NCBI GenBank assembly: GCA_012522855.1
Contig: JAAYJQ010000014.1
Coordinates: 1-64,000, forward strand
DNA length: 64,000 nt
From: Bacteroidales bacterium
Lineage (GTDB): Bacteria > Bacteroidota > Bacteroidia > Bacteroidales > UBA932
Direction of reading: 5' to 3'
Of this stretch, positions 28,165 to 37,648 are shown one piece after another. Under the pieces are notes generated by a model that saw nothing but the letters and a program-made list of their open reading frames with translations, did no database searches and was not told the DNA's origin. Position numbers and translations under genes: made by a program. Each line of letters begins with the position of its first letter. Within the stretch, counting starts at the first letter, position 1.

Positions 28165-29154
28165 ATGGAGTTCACGGCAAAGCAACTGGCACAAGCACTG
28201 AAAGGAACTGTCGAAGGGGACCCTCAGGCGAAAATCACCTCATTTGCGAAAATTGAACACGGAAAGCCCGGACAACTTTGCTTCTATGCGAATCCGAAAT
28301 ATGAGAAGTACGTGTACACCTGCAAGGCCAGCATTCTGCTGGTAAACAAGGATTTCGTACCCAAGCAAAATGTAACCCCTACCCTGATCCGGGTGGAGGA
28401 TGCCTACAAGTCGCTCGCCGATCTGCTGAAATATGCCGCGACGCAGAAACGTACGGACCGCCGCCACCGGGGATTCCGTTCATCTTGGTTCCTCACCACC
28501 AAATTCGGCAAGAAAGTCTATTTGGGCAGCCATTCTTATGTCGGCCACCATGCCGAGGTGGGCGACTACACCAAGATCTATGAAAATGTTTACGTCGGGG
28601 ACAACACCAAGATCGGTTCCCATTGCATTATCTATCCCGGGGTGGTGATTTATCCCGGCATGATCATCGGCAACAACGTTATCATCCATTCCAATGCCGT
28701 GATCGGCTCGGACGGGTTCGGCAATGCCCCGCTTCCGGACGGGACCTGGGAGAAGATTGAGCATCTCGGCAATGTCATCATCGGCGACAATGTGGAAATC
28801 GGTGCCTGCACCACTATCGACAGGTCGGAAATGGAATCTACGATCATCGGCAACGGAGTCAAGATCGACAATCTCTGCCAGATCGCCCATAACGTGCAGA
28901 TCGGGGAAAATACAGCGATCGCCGCGCAATGCGGCATCGCAGGTTCCACCAAGATCGGGAAGAACTGCATTCTCGCCGGGCAGGTCGGGATCGTCGGGCA
29001 CCTCGAGATTGCTGACAACACGACCTTGGGCGCGCAGTGCGGGGTGATCGGCAACATCAAGAAGCCGGGTCAGGTGTTCCTCGGTTCTCCTTCGCTGCCC
29101 ATCAAATCCTATCTCCGCAGTTACGCCATCTTCAAGCGCCAAGGAGAAGAATAG
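28165..29154 (+). CDS. lpxD: UDP-3-O-(3-hydroxyacyl)glucosamine N-acyltransferase
   Basis: Third enzyme of lipid A synthesis, adding the second acyl chain; 330 residues. An N-terminal uridine-binding domain (to about residue 95) is followed by a left-handed beta-helix of hexapeptide repeats. The catalytic histidine lies in [10 protein letters not shown] and the helix contains [14 protein letters not shown]. The frame is open 106 codons upstream but crosses the divergent promoters; [12 protein letters not shown] is the family-like start. First of a lipid A cluster with lpxC, lpxA and wbqC. Confidence 0.95.
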   Translation: MEFTAKQLAQALKGTVEGDPQAKITSFAKIEHGKPGQLCFYANPKYEKYVYTCKASILLVNKDFVPKQNVTPTLIRVEDAYKSLADLLKYAATQKRTDRRHRGFRSSWFLTTKFGKKVYLGSHSYVGHHAEVGDYTKIYENVYVGDNTKIGSHCIIYPGVVIYPGMIIGNNVIIHSNAVIGSDGFGNAPLPDGTWEKIEHLGNVIIGDNVEIGACTTIDRSEMESTIIGNGVKIDNLCQIAHNVQIGENTAIAAQCGIAGSTKIGKNCILAGQVGIVGHLEIADNTTLGAQCGVIGNIKKPGQVFLGSPSLPIKSYLRSYAIFKRQGEE

Positions 29155-29164
29155 TCATCGGTAG

Positions 29165-29194
29165 TTGATTAATTTGAAAAAATCAGTATCTTTG
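29165..29194 (+). promoter_or_regulatory. Possible lpxC promoter
   Basis: TTG (29165-29167), a 19-base gap and TATCTTTG (29187-29194), in the 87-base gap between lpxD and lpxC. It suggests that lpxC and lpxA can be transcribed separately from lpxD. Confidence 0.5.
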
Positions 29195-29241
29195 TTGTCT
29201 ATTTGCAGTTGCTGAGACTGCAAGGATGAACGATGACTCTT

Positions 29242-30159
29242 ATGAAGCAACAGACGCTTGGTGCCGACTGTGTATTTGAAGGCAAAGGCCTGCACACAGG
29301 GAAGATTTCTCGCATGACTGTCAAACCAGCACCGGAAAACACAGGGATTCTATTCTTTCGGAAAGATCTCGGAAAAGATGCGGTTGTGGAAGCGTTGGCG
29401 GAAAACATTTCTTCCACTGCCAGAAGCACGACAATATCCAAAGGGGAGGCATCCGTCTCCACGATTGAGCATTTGATGTCCGCTTTCACGGGAATGGGCA
29501 TCGACAACGCCCTAGTCGAAGTCGACTGCGGGGAAGTTCCGATTCTGGACGGGAGCGCGCGCCCCTATGTCGAGGCCTTCTCGAAGAGCCCTTTGCGCGT
29601 TCAGCAGGCCGCGCGGACCGCGCTCGTTCTTCCGCGTGAAATTGAAGTCCGTGACGATGCTACCGGCGCATGGGTCAAAGCCACCCCTGCCGACGCTCCT
29701 TCTTATGAAGTCACGGTCGATTTCAACTCCCGTGTCCTTGGAATCCAGCAGGCTCGCTGGGATGCGGGAATAGCCTATTCCGAGGAAATCGGACCTTGCC
29801 GAACTTTCGTATTTTTCCATGAAATCGAGTATCTATTCCGGAACAATCTGATCAAGGGAGGAGATGTGGACAATGCGATCGTGATCGTGGAGCATCCCGT
29901 CACCCCGGAACAGATCACCAAGCTTTCCCGGTTGTTCGACAAACCCAGTCTCGCGATCAACGAAAGCGGATACTTGAACAATCTCAAATTACATTTCCCC
30001 AATGAATGCGGCCGACACAAGCTGCTGGATCTGATCGGGGACTGCCGGCTCTCCGGAGGATTCCTGAATGCCCGCATCACGGCTTTTAAACCCGGGCACA
30101 CGATCAATGCCAAGCTTGCCAAGGCTGTCCGGACCGCTTTGCAGGAACAACAACCCTAA
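29242..30159 (+). CDS. lpxC: UDP-3-O-acyl-N-acetylglucosamine deacetylase, stand-alone (no FabZ domain)
   Basis: Committed step of lipid A synthesis, a zinc deacetylase; 305 residues from MKQQTLGADCVFEGKGLHTG, the same length as E. coli LpxC. The active site is present: E76-H77 in STIEHLMSAF, the zinc pair in GRHKLLDLIGD, and the late histidine in KPGHTINAK. An ATG three codons earlier (29233) is possible. In most Bacteroidota this gene is fused to fabZ, giving about 460 residues; here it stops at the end of the LpxC domain and lpxA begins 12 bases later. A separate fabZ must then lie elsewhere if the genome follows the usual pathway. Confidence 0.95.
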   Translation: MKQQTLGADCVFEGKGLHTGKISRMTVKPAPENTGILFFRKDLGKDAVVEALAENISSTARSTTISKGEASVSTIEHLMSAFTGMGIDNALVEVDCGEVPILDGSARPYVEAFSKSPLRVQQAARTALVLPREIEVRDDATGAWVKATPADAPSYEVTVDFNSRVLGIQQARWDAGIAYSEEIGPCRTFVFFHEIEYLFRNNLIKGGDVDNAIVIVEHPVTPEQITKLSRLFDKPSLAINESGYLNNLKLHFPNECGRHKLLDLIGDCRLSGGFLNARITAFKPGHTINAKLAKAVRTALQEQQP

Positions 30160-30171
30160 ACAACATCGAAA

Positions 30172-30984
30172 ATGAATCAGATTTCTCCGTTGGCATTCGT
30201 CAGCCCTTCCGCAAAGTTGGGAGATAACATCGAAATCGGCCCTTTCGCCTTTGTCGACGATGATGTCGAGATCGGGGACGGGTGCAAGATCCTTCCTCAC
30301 GCGACCCTTTTCCGCTATGTAAAGATGGGAAAGAACTGTTCGGTGTTCCCGGGCGCGGTCGTGGGCGCCATTCCCCAGGACCTCAAATTCGACGGGGAAG
30401 TGACCTGGGTTGAAATCGGCGATAACGTGAATATCCGCGAATGCGTGACCATCAACCGCGGCACCAAGGCCAGCGGCAAAGGGGTGACCAAGGTGGGAAG
30501 CAACTCACTGATCATGTCTTATGTGCACATCGCTCATGACTGTGAAATCGGGGAACACTGCATTCTGGTCAGCTACGTCGGGGTGGCGGGCGAAACCGTG
30601 GTCGACGACTGGGCAATCATCGGGGGCGGGGCAAAAGCCCATCAGTTCTCCCGCATCGGTTGTCATGTGATGGTGGGCGGCATGTCCAAGATCAACAAGG
30701 ACATCCCCCCTTACGTCCTCTGCGGGCGGGATCCCATCTGCTACGCCGGTGTGAACATCGTCGGTCTCCGCCGGAGGGGATTTTCTCCCGATGTGATCCG
30801 CAACATCAAGGACATCTACGACACGCTCTATTTCCAGGGCTACAACATTTCCGACGGCTGTTCCAAGGTGGAAGCGGGTTTCCCTCAGAGCGAGGAACGC
30901 GATACGATCCTGAACTTCATCCGCAACTCCAAGCGCGGGATCATCCGCGCCAACGATTCGAAGGAAAAAGGCGAAATGGAGTAA
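30172..30984 (+). CDS. lpxA: UDP-N-acetylglucosamine O-acyltransferase
   Basis: First step of lipid A synthesis, moving a 3-hydroxyacyl group from ACP to UDP-GlcNAc; 270 residues. The left-handed beta-helix hexapeptide repeats run from about residue 5 to 190. The catalytic histidine is H122 in VHIAHDCEIG, and the sequence WAIIGGGAKAHQFSRIG matches the substrate-binding coil. The helical C-terminal part is present. The stop overlaps the wbqC start by one base (TAATG). Confidence 0.96.
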   Translation: MNQISPLAFVSPSAKLGDNIEIGPFAFVDDDVEIGDGCKILPHATLFRYVKMGKNCSVFPGAVVGAIPQDLKFDGEVTWVEIGDNVNIRECVTINRGTKASGKGVTKVGSNSLIMSYVHIAHDCEIGEHCILVSYVGVAGETVVDDWAIIGGGAKAHQFSRIGCHVMVGGMSKINKDIPPYVLCGRDPICYAGVNIVGLRRRGFSPDVIRNIKDIYDTLYFQGYNISDGCSKVEAGFPQSEERDTILNFIRNSKRGIIRANDSKEKGEME

Positions 30985-31655
30985 TGCTGCTCAGTACCGC
31001 TTTTTTCCCCCCAATTGAATATTTCGCACTGCTCGCGAAGGATTTCATCCTGTCTCCGGACAGGATGATTCCGTCTCTGGTCTACATTGAAGCTTGCGAG
31101 CATTACCAAAAACAGTCCTGGCGCAACCGATGCCGTATCTTGTCGGCAGGAGGGCCTCTGGATCTCCATGTTCCGGTGGTTCATGAGCCCGGTTTGTTCC
31201 GGCTCCCGATCCAGGAAATCAAAGTCGACTATTCCACACCTTGGGTGTCGAAACTGGAACGCGCCATCTTCTCAGCCTATGATGCGTCCGCCTGGTTCGC
31301 ATTCTATCGCGACGACCTTTTCCGCATTTTGGACTCCCGCCCCGAAACGCTCTTCGAACTGAACCTGCAGATACTCCGCTTCTTCCTGTCCAAGATCGGA
31401 ATCGCGGTTGATCTGCGATTGACGCGCGTCTATTCCCCGGTTCTCCGGGACGGGGCGCCTGCGGGGGAATATGGCGCCGATTTCCGAGAGCGGATTCACC
31501 CGAAACGTCCGAACAGGATTCTGGAGGAGTTGGGACTGGAAAAACCGTACTTCCAGGTCTTCGCCTCGAAGTACGGTTTCACGAAAGGTCTTTCCATTAT
31601 GGACCTCGTCTTCAACGAAGGTCCGGATGCCATTTTGTATCTTAAGAACCGCTAG
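30984..31655 (+). CDS. WbqC-like family protein
   Basis: A 223-residue protein of the WbqC-like family. The N-terminal LLSTAFFPPIEYFALLAKD and the block YQKQSWRNRCRILSAGGP are typical. Family members occur in O-antigen and surface polysaccharide loci, but the biochemical role is not well defined. The frame is open 108 codons upstream inside lpxA; the ATG overlapping the lpxA stop is the natural start and implies translational coupling. The 3' end overlaps the convergent porin gene by 4 bases. Confidence 0.88.
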   Translation: MLLSTAFFPPIEYFALLAKDFILSPDRMIPSLVYIEACEHYQKQSWRNRCRILSAGGPLDLHVPVVHEPGLFRLPIQEIKVDYSTPWVSKLERAIFSAYDASAWFAFYRDDLFRILDSRPETLFELNLQILRFFLSKIGIAVDLRLTRVYSPVLRDGAPAGEYGADFRERIHPKRPNRILEELGLEKPYFQVFASKYGFTKGLSIMDLVFNEGPDAILYLKNR

Positions 31656-33343
31656 AACCGGAATCCGATCGTGACGGTGAAGTCCATACGGCTCCGTTTG
31701 TTCAGAATCAGCGGGGTCACCAGGTTGTCCGCCTCCGGATAGGCGTAGGGGGATACATATTCGTCGCTCATTGTCCAAAATCTCGCGGCCAGGTCGGCGA
31801 AGAACGATCCCGGTGAGGAATAACCGATGCCTGCGGAAAAGATGTTCAACTTGTCCTGAAGCGTTTCGTTGCCGATGTCCTCGGGAGTCATAGAGAAATT
31901 GTAGCCTGCGCGGATGGCGAATTCAGGAATCGGCTTGCACTCCGCGCCGACGCGGATCATGTGGGACATGCCCATGTAGCTGGCGATGTCGTCATTGACG
32001 CCGTCGAAGGTGCCGTAGCCACCATCCCGGGAACGGAACCGCATCGAACTGTAGTCCGTCATTTCGTAGTCGAGGCTGATGAGGGCCATTCTCATGATGG
32101 TATAGGCCACGCCCGCGTTGATGCGGTACGGAGAACGGAGACGGTAATCATAGTTGCCTTCCGGTGAAGCGGCCTCTCCGTCCCGCGCTTGGGCACCGTT
32201 GTAGTGGATGTCCACCGCATGCTTCCAAATCTCGCTGATCTGCATGGCCGTCGGAGTCTGAATGGCGGCTCCTAAACGCAATCCCTCGATTGGTTTTGCG
32301 ATGAAACCGAACTTGCCGTAGATTCCGGTGCCGTTTGCCGCATAGGAATAGCGGGTCCGGTAGTTGTTGAAGTTGATCATGTACGGATTGCCGTTTTTGT
32401 CCGTCAAGTTGATCGGGAAATCAGCGGGATCCTGCGCGTATTCTTTGAAGTACTCGTCGAAATTATAGTTGAGTCCTGTGATGCCCAGGTTCGCGCCCAG
32501 GTAGAACCGGTTGTTGAAGTTGAAACCGACGTTGAACAGCGCGTCGTATTTGCTTCCCGTGATCATGCGTCCGTACGTCTGATCGAGCGGGCCGCCGAGC
32601 TCGATGTCATAGAGATTGTTTCCCTGATCGTCCACACCGGCGGGAAAAGGAATTTCCGTGGCGCCCACATAGCGCCAATAATAGTCGGAGTCCGTGTCGT
32701 AGCCATAGTTGCTGATGGCGCCGGCCTGGGCGTTGACGATGGAATTGAAAGGTATGTTCGTGTTGTAGTAGGCGTAGTCCCACACATCGATCTCTTTCAT
32801 ATCCACATCCCGGAATCCGTTCATGATGTCGATGTCATAGCCGTAGGAACTCGAGGCCATCGCGCCAAGGTAGCTGGTCCTGTCGTTCACGCCGCCGGCC
32901 ATCATTTTGTCGGTGAAGTTGTTCGTGCCATTGAGCACGAAGCCGTAGGTAATCGCCTGCAGGCCGTAGTTCCTGCCTGTGTTGAAATTGAAGGTCGCTC
33001 CGATGTTCGGCATGGAGAATCTGGTGAACGTATTGTTCCGCTCGTTGATGTAGTGGTCCACGCCTTGGGCGTCAGGGTAGGCGCTGTACGAAGAGTTCAA
33101 GATGCTGACAGTAAGATTCGGAGTGATCGTAAACTGGGAATATCCCGCCACGGCGGATCCCGCCGGGTTGATCCCGATGGAACCGAGGTCACCTCCCACT
33201 GCGGTCATGGCGTTGCCCATGCCGATAGACCTGGCCGTTCCGTAATAGTTATTCTTGCTGAACGTAAGAGCGTCATACATCGTCTGGGCGCCGGCATGGG
33301 CTGCGGCCAGGACAAATAACGTTGCGATAAAGATTCTTTTCAT
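31652..33343 (-). CDS. OmpP1/FadL-type outer membrane porin
   Basis: A 563-residue outer-membrane beta-barrel of the OmpP1/FadL/TodX type. The signal peptide (ending AAAHAGAQ) is followed by the family's N-terminal plug region (ARSIGMGNAMTAVGGDLGSI, then GINPAGSAVAGYSQF). Alternating hydrophobic strands fill the rest, and the last residue is Phe in TVTIGFRF, as expected for assembly by the Bam machinery. FadL relatives carry hydrophobic substrates such as long-chain fatty acids; substrate here is unknown. Confidence 0.9.
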   Translation of the reverse strand: MKRIFIATLFVLAAAHAGAQTMYDALTFSKNNYYGTARSIGMGNAMTAVGGDLGSIGINPAGSAVAGYSQFTITPNLTVSILNSSYSAYPDAQGVDHYINERNNTFTRFSMPNIGATFNFNTGRNYGLQAITYGFVLNGTNNFTDKMMAGGVNDRTSYLGAMASSSYGYDIDIMNGFRDVDMKEIDVWDYAYYNTNIPFNSIVNAQAGAISNYGYDTDSDYYWRYVGATEIPFPAGVDDQGNNLYDIELGGPLDQTYGRMITGSKYDALFNVGFNFNNRFYLGANLGITGLNYNFDEYFKEYAQDPADFPINLTDKNGNPYMINFNNYRTRYSYAANGTGIYGKFGFIAKPIEGLRLGAAIQTPTAMQISEIWKHAVDIHYNGAQARDGEAASPEGNYDYRLRSPYRINAGVAYTIMRMALISLDYEMTDYSSMRFRSRDGGYGTFDGVNDDIASYMGMSHMIRVGAECKPIPEFAIRAGYNFSMTPEDIGNETLQDKLNIFSAGIGYSSPGSFFADLAARFWTMSDEYVSPYAYPEADNLVTPLILNKRSRMDFTVTIGFRF

Positions 33344-33411
33344 TTTTCAGTTCGTGTTTTATATAGTTCAAATTCGGTTTCATTCATTGAATTGCATGTC
33401 ACGGAACCGGA

Positions 33412-34821
33412 TTATCTCCTGCCGCCGCTGCTGCGGGAACTTCCGCCTCCGGAATAACTTCCTCCGGAACTCCGGGAACTTCCGCTCGAACTGCCGCTGC
33501 TTCCGGAGTAACTGCCGGAACTCCGGCTGCTGCTTCCGGAATAACTGCTTCCGGAACTCCGGGTGGAGGATCCTGCGGAATAGCTTCCCGAAGATCGGTT
33601 GTTTTCGGAAGAGGAATTGTTTCTATAGGAAGATGAAGAACTGCCGGAAACGGAAGATCTGCTGCTGCTCGTGGCCGGACGGCTGTAACTGGAAGAACCT
33701 GTGGCCGGACGGCTGTAGCTTGTACCGGACGTGGAGCGGTTGTAGCTGCCGGAGGAACTCCGGGATACTGTTCCGGTGCCGCCGACGCTTCTGGAAGCGG
33801 TACTTCCTGAAGCGCTGTAACTGGTCGTGGAGGGCCTTCTGGCAACGGTCGTGGCGGAGGTCCTGGACGGCAAAGTCGATCTGGACACCGAGGACCGGTT
33901 GACGGAAGTCCTTGCCGAACTGCCGGACCGGGTGACCGAGCTTTCGGACCGGGTTGCTGTCGAAGCGCTCCGGGTGGAGAGCCCGCTTCTGGAACGGGTC
34001 ATGGAAGAACTTCTCCCACCGCTGATGGTGGTCATTGAACCGATGCCGCCTCTCCCGCCTGCGGTGGTGGACAGCCGGGATGTATACATCCTCCCGCTGC
34101 CTTCACTGAATCCGAAGGCACTGTGGCCCCAATAGGTGTGGGTGCCGTAGTACCAGTAGGGATTGTAACCCCAACCCCCGTGCCATCCCCCGTACCAGCC
34201 GCTGTAGTACCAGGGATCATACCAACCTCCGTACCGCCAAGGACTGTACCATCCGCCCAATCCCCAAGAGGAGCCGTAATACCAGGGATCATACCATCCG
34301 CCCCATCTCCAGGAGGGGCCGTAGTACCAGGGGTCGTACCAGCCCCAGGAAGGGCCGTAGTACCAAGGGTCGTACCAGCCGCCCCAGGAATAGGGAGAAT
34401 ACCATCCCCCGTAATACCAGGGATTGGCCCCCCAATAGAAGGAGGAATAGTACCAAGGCCGGTAGGCTCCCCAGGCGCCCGTGTACCAACTGTCGTAGGG
34501 ATAGCTGTCGTACAGGGTCACCGTGGTCGTGTTGGTGTTTTTGTCCAAAGCGATCCGGGTGATTTTGTTGTCCGGAATGAAAAGGGTATCGACTTTCTCT
34601 CCGCTCTTCATATAGATCGGAGAATTTTTCGTCTTCGCAATCAGCGCATCGACTTCTTGACTGGTCTCTGCTGCAACCGTCTCCATAGTGGTTTCAGGCT
34701 CATAGTAGATTCCGTCGTGATACTTCTGGCCCGAAGCATCCCTCGCATACTGCGCCGCTGAACCGCACGATGTCAGTGCCACCAGAAGCGCCGAGATAGT
34801 AATGATTGTGCGTGTTTTCAT
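33412..34821 (-). CDS. Lipoprotein with Trp/Tyr/Gly repeats and a Ser/Arg-rich tail, unknown function
   Basis: A 469-residue protein with a lipoprotein signal (lipobox ALTSC, Cys near residue 19). It has three parts. The first 110 residues are ordinary and include a beta-rich segment (SGEKVDTLFIPDNKITRIAL). Residues about 115-235 are repeats of the type GGWYDPWYYGPS, with at least five YDPWYY-like units and extreme Trp/Tyr/Gly content. Residues about 250-469 are very rich in Ser, Arg, Thr and Gly with no order expected, ending GGSSRSSGGRR. No family was recognised. An AGGAG ribosome-binding site precedes the ATG. A surface or periplasmic structural role is possible (inference). Confidence 0.8.
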   Translation of the reverse strand: MKTRTIITISALLVALTSCGSAAQYARDASGQKYHDGIYYEPETTMETVAAETSQEVDALIAKTKNSPIYMKSGEKVDTLFIPDNKITRIALDKNTNTTTVTLYDSYPYDSWYTGAWGAYRPWYYSSFYWGANPWYYGGWYSPYSWGGWYDPWYYGPSWGWYDPWYYGPSWRWGGWYDPWYYGSSWGLGGWYSPWRYGGWYDPWYYSGWYGGWHGGWGYNPYWYYGTHTYWGHSAFGFSEGSGRMYTSRLSTTAGGRGGIGSMTTISGGRSSSMTRSRSGLSTRSASTATRSESSVTRSGSSARTSVNRSSVSRSTLPSRTSATTVARRPSTTSYSASGSTASRSVGGTGTVSRSSSGSYNRSTSGTSYSRPATGSSSYSRPATSSSRSSVSGSSSSSYRNNSSSENNRSSGSYSAGSSTRSSGSSYSGSSSRSSGSYSGSSGSSSGSSRSSGGSYSGGGSSRSSGGRR

Positions 34822-35036
34822 GTCTGAATCTCCTATATATTGATAATAAATTCGTAACTTCGCATCCGTTTCGGTCGGCAGTTATACTTATATTATTTAT
34901 AACTTTTATAAACAAAATCCATACCCGACTGAAAACTTGCATCGCGAACTTGCATAGATGTAATTTTCGTCGAGCGAGATTCATGCAAGTTTACTAAAAA
35001 TATAGTGAAATATCGCAATCTTGACTGAATTTTGAT
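34822..35036. other. Divergent intergenic region between the repeat lipoprotein gene and proS
   Basis: A 215-base AT-rich gap that must hold both promoters. No clear TAnnTTTG box was found on either strand. Its one clear feature is the set of AACTTGCAT repeats at 34934-34991. Confidence 0.5.
34934..34991. repeat. Three AACTTGCAT 9-mers (two direct, one inverted), putative operator
   Basis: AACTTGCAT at 34934-34942 and 34947-34955, and its complement ATGCAAGTT at 34983-34991, lie within 58 bases upstream of both divergent genes. Such spacing is typical of repressor or activator sites. Confidence 0.5.
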
Positions 35037-36515
35037 ATGGCAAAAGAAGTGACAAGCATGGCTGAGAATTATTCTCAGTGGTACAACGATCTGGTGTTGA
35101 AGGCTGATCTTGCCGAGCAGTCTCCGGTCCGGGGCTGCATGGTCATCAAACCATACGGCTTCGCCATCTGGGAGAAAATGCAGGGAGCGTTGGATGGCAT
35201 GTTTAAAGAGACCGGGGTACAGAACGCCTACTTCCCTTTGTTCATCCCGAAATCTTTCTTCAGCCGGGAGGCTGAGCATGTGGCGGGATTCGCCAAGGAA
35301 TGTGCTGTGGTTACACATCATCGGCTCATGAATGATCCGGAAGGAAATGGTATTATCGTGGATCCTGAAGCGAAACTCGAAGAAGAACTCATCGTGCGTC
35401 CGACGTCGGAAACCATCATTTGGAGTACCTACAAGAACTGGATCAAGTCCTGGCGGGATCTTCCGATCCTTTGCAACCAGTGGTGCAATGTGGTACGCTG
35501 GGAGATGCGTACCCGTCTGTTCCTCCGCACTTCCGAATTTCTCTGGCAGGAAGGCCACACCGCCCATGCGACCGCTCAAGAGGCGGAGGAGGAAACCGAG
35601 CGGATGGTTCACGTCTATGCCCGTTTCGCGCGAGATCATATGGCGATGCCTGTGATCGTAGGTCGCAAGAGCCCCAACGAGCGGTTCGCCGGCGCGCTCG
35701 ACACACTGACCATCGAAGCCATGATGCAGGACGGAAAGGCCTTGCAGGCGGGAACTTCGCACTTCCTCGGTCAGAATTTCGCCAAATCTTTTGATGTCAA
35801 GTACACGGATCAAGAAGGCAATCTGCAGTATGTCTGGGCGACTTCCTGGGGCGTTTCCACCCGGCTCATGGGCGCGCTCGTGATGGCGCACGGGGATGAA
35901 CACGGACTGGTCCTGCCGCCCAAGCTCGCCCCGATCCAGGTGATTATGGTTCCCATTTTCAAGACCGATGCCGAGCATGCCGCCATCCTTGACAAAATGG
36001 CAGAACTGAAGAAGGCGATCGAGGCTGAGGGGCATACGGTCAAGATCGACGACCGCGATGCGCTGCGTCCTGGCTTCAAATTTGCAGAATGGGAGTTGAA
36101 AGGCGTTCCTGTCCGCTTGGCTATCGGTCCCCGCGATCTCAAGAACGGGACGGTGGAGGTTCACCGCCGGGATACGCTGGAGAAGCAGACCGTCGCCCTT
36201 GAAGGCATCGAAAAGTCCATCGCGGCTTTATTGGATGATATTCAGAAGACCATCTACCAAAAAGCCTTCGATTTCCGGGAGAGCCGCGTTGAGAAATGCG
36301 ACGACTGGGACGAATTCAAGGAAAAGATCCAGACCGGGAAATTCCTGCTCTGCCACTGGGACGGAACCCCCGAAACCGAGCAGAAGATCAAGGACGAAAC
36401 AAAGGCGACGATCCGCTGTATTCCTATCGACAGCTTTGTGTGTGAGGAACCGGGCAAAGACATCTATTCCGGAAAGCCCTCCGACCGACGGGTCGTCTTC
36501 GCTATTTCTTATTAA
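35037..36515 (+). CDS. proS: Prolyl-tRNA synthetase, archaeal/eukaryotic-type
   Basis: Class II synthetase charging tRNA-Pro, 492 residues. It is the shorter type without the YbaK-like editing insertion: the catalytic core ([27 protein letters not shown], and [15 protein letters not shown]) runs straight into the anticodon-binding domain and a C-terminal zinc-like extension ending in Tyr. This type is standard in Bacteroidota. It is followed after 8 bases by the DUF3078 gene. Confidence 0.96.
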   Translation: MAKEVTSMAENYSQWYNDLVLKADLAEQSPVRGCMVIKPYGFAIWEKMQGALDGMFKETGVQNAYFPLFIPKSFFSREAEHVAGFAKECAVVTHHRLMNDPEGNGIIVDPEAKLEEELIVRPTSETIIWSTYKNWIKSWRDLPILCNQWCNVVRWEMRTRLFLRTSEFLWQEGHTAHATAQEAEEETERMVHVYARFARDHMAMPVIVGRKSPNERFAGALDTLTIEAMMQDGKALQAGTSHFLGQNFAKSFDVKYTDQEGNLQYVWATSWGVSTRLMGALVMAHGDEHGLVLPPKLAPIQVIMVPIFKTDAEHAAILDKMAELKKAIEAEGHTVKIDDRDALRPGFKFAEWELKGVPVRLAIGPRDLKNGTVEVHRRDTLEKQTVALEGIEKSIAALLDDIQKTIYQKAFDFRESRVEKCDDWDEFKEKIQTGKFLLCHWDGTPETEQKIKDETKATIRCIPIDSFVCEEPGKDIYSGKPSDRRVVFAISY

Positions 36516-36523
36516 AGAAGCGA

Positions 36524-37642
36524 ATGATTATGAAAAACAAAAAACGATTCATCCTTGTGGCTTCCTTCATGCTGATTGCCGCTTCTGCATTCGCCCAGAA
36601 CGAAGAAGCAAAGAAAGACGCCCAGGAGGCAATCGCGGCTGCAGCCCAAGTCATCAATGCCACGCCCCGGGCGGAGGTGGAGCCGCCCAAGCCTAAGTAT
36701 TGGACCCAAAGCCTGATGACCCGGGTCAATTTCGACCAGACCAGCCTGACGAACTGGAAAGCGGGAGGGCTCAACAATACCACGCTCAACGGTTATATCG
36801 ACGCCAATGCGAAATATGCCAAAGACAAGACGTTTTGGAACAACCGTCTTCAGCTGGACTACGGATTCATCTATCAGCAGGGCCGTCCTTTCATTCAGAA
36901 AAACACGGATCGAATCTATCTGGAAAGCAAATGGGGGCGCAGAGCGACCGAAAAAATGAACTATACGGCAAATTTTGACTTCCGTTCGCAATTCTCCGAC
37001 AGCTGGAATTACGTGATTCCGAAGTCGGACGGAGAACACGAACCGACCAAGAAAGACTGGATGAACGCGCGCAGCCTGAAGTCCGGTTTCCTTTCTCCGG
37101 CGAACGTCCACCTGGGTCTCGGTATGGATTGGACCCCGAATCCTAAGACCAAATGGCTGGCCGTCAATTTTTCCCCGCTGACCGGAGGTTTCACCATCGT
37201 TGCCAACGAAATTCTCCGGTACACGAATGGTATGAAGCGTAAACAGGCCTTTTCGGACGCGGAACTCTATCCTTACGAGGTGAAAGATGGTTCCGGAACC
37301 GTCATTGAAACCCATGGCGACTATTTCCGCGCGGCCAAATTCGAGCTTGGTGCATCTCTGAAGGTGGACCTCAATCTCAAGATCAACCAGAATCTTACCT
37401 ACGCCTCCCAGCTCCTGCTGTTCTCCGACTACCTGGACAATCCGCAGAATCTGAGGGTGAACTGGGATAACCGGATCAATTGGGTGCTTGCCAAGCATTT
37501 TACCCTCTCGTTATCTACCTTCCTGATCTACGACGACAATGTGCGGATTGTCACGGAAGATCACCCTGCCGGGACCCGGAGCGTCCAGTTCAAGGAGCTC
37601 CTCGGATTCGGATTCACTTACACCTTCCCATCTGCGAAGTAG
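36524..37642 (+). CDS. DUF3078 domain protein, probable outer-membrane barrel
   Basis: A 372-residue secreted protein with a signal peptide (ending AASAFAQ) and a DUF3078-like body: MTRVNFDQTSLTNWKAGGLN and many alternating beta strands such as RLQLDYGFIYQQG. The end LLGFGFTYTFPSAK resembles the closing strand of an outer-membrane barrel. An ATG two codons further in is an alternative start. It follows proS closely and is 6 bases before tilS, so the three may be co-transcribed. Function is unknown. Confidence 0.83.
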   Translation: MIMKNKKRFILVASFMLIAASAFAQNEEAKKDAQEAIAAAAQVINATPRAEVEPPKPKYWTQSLMTRVNFDQTSLTNWKAGGLNNTTLNGYIDANAKYAKDKTFWNNRLQLDYGFIYQQGRPFIQKNTDRIYLESKWGRRATEKMNYTANFDFRSQFSDSWNYVIPKSDGEHEPTKKDWMNARSLKSGFLSPANVHLGLGMDWTPNPKTKWLAVNFSPLTGGFTIVANEILRYTNGMKRKQAFSDAELYPYEVKDGSGTVIETHGDYFRAAKFELGASLKVDLNLKINQNLTYASQLLLFSDYLDNPQNLRVNWDNRINWVLAKHFTLSLSTFLIYDDNVRIVTEDHPAGTRSVQFKELLGFGFTYTFPSAK

Positions 37643-37648
37643 GAACGG

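Noticed and set aside
34123-34761. Plus-strand open frame with Pro/Val repeats
   Set aside because: Repeats mirror the tandem repeats of the lipoprotein gene on the other strand, which has a lipobox and a ribosome-binding site.
33412-34821. CRISPR array suspected from repeats
   Set aside because: The repeats are short, coding, unevenly spaced and without spacers; no cas genes are present.
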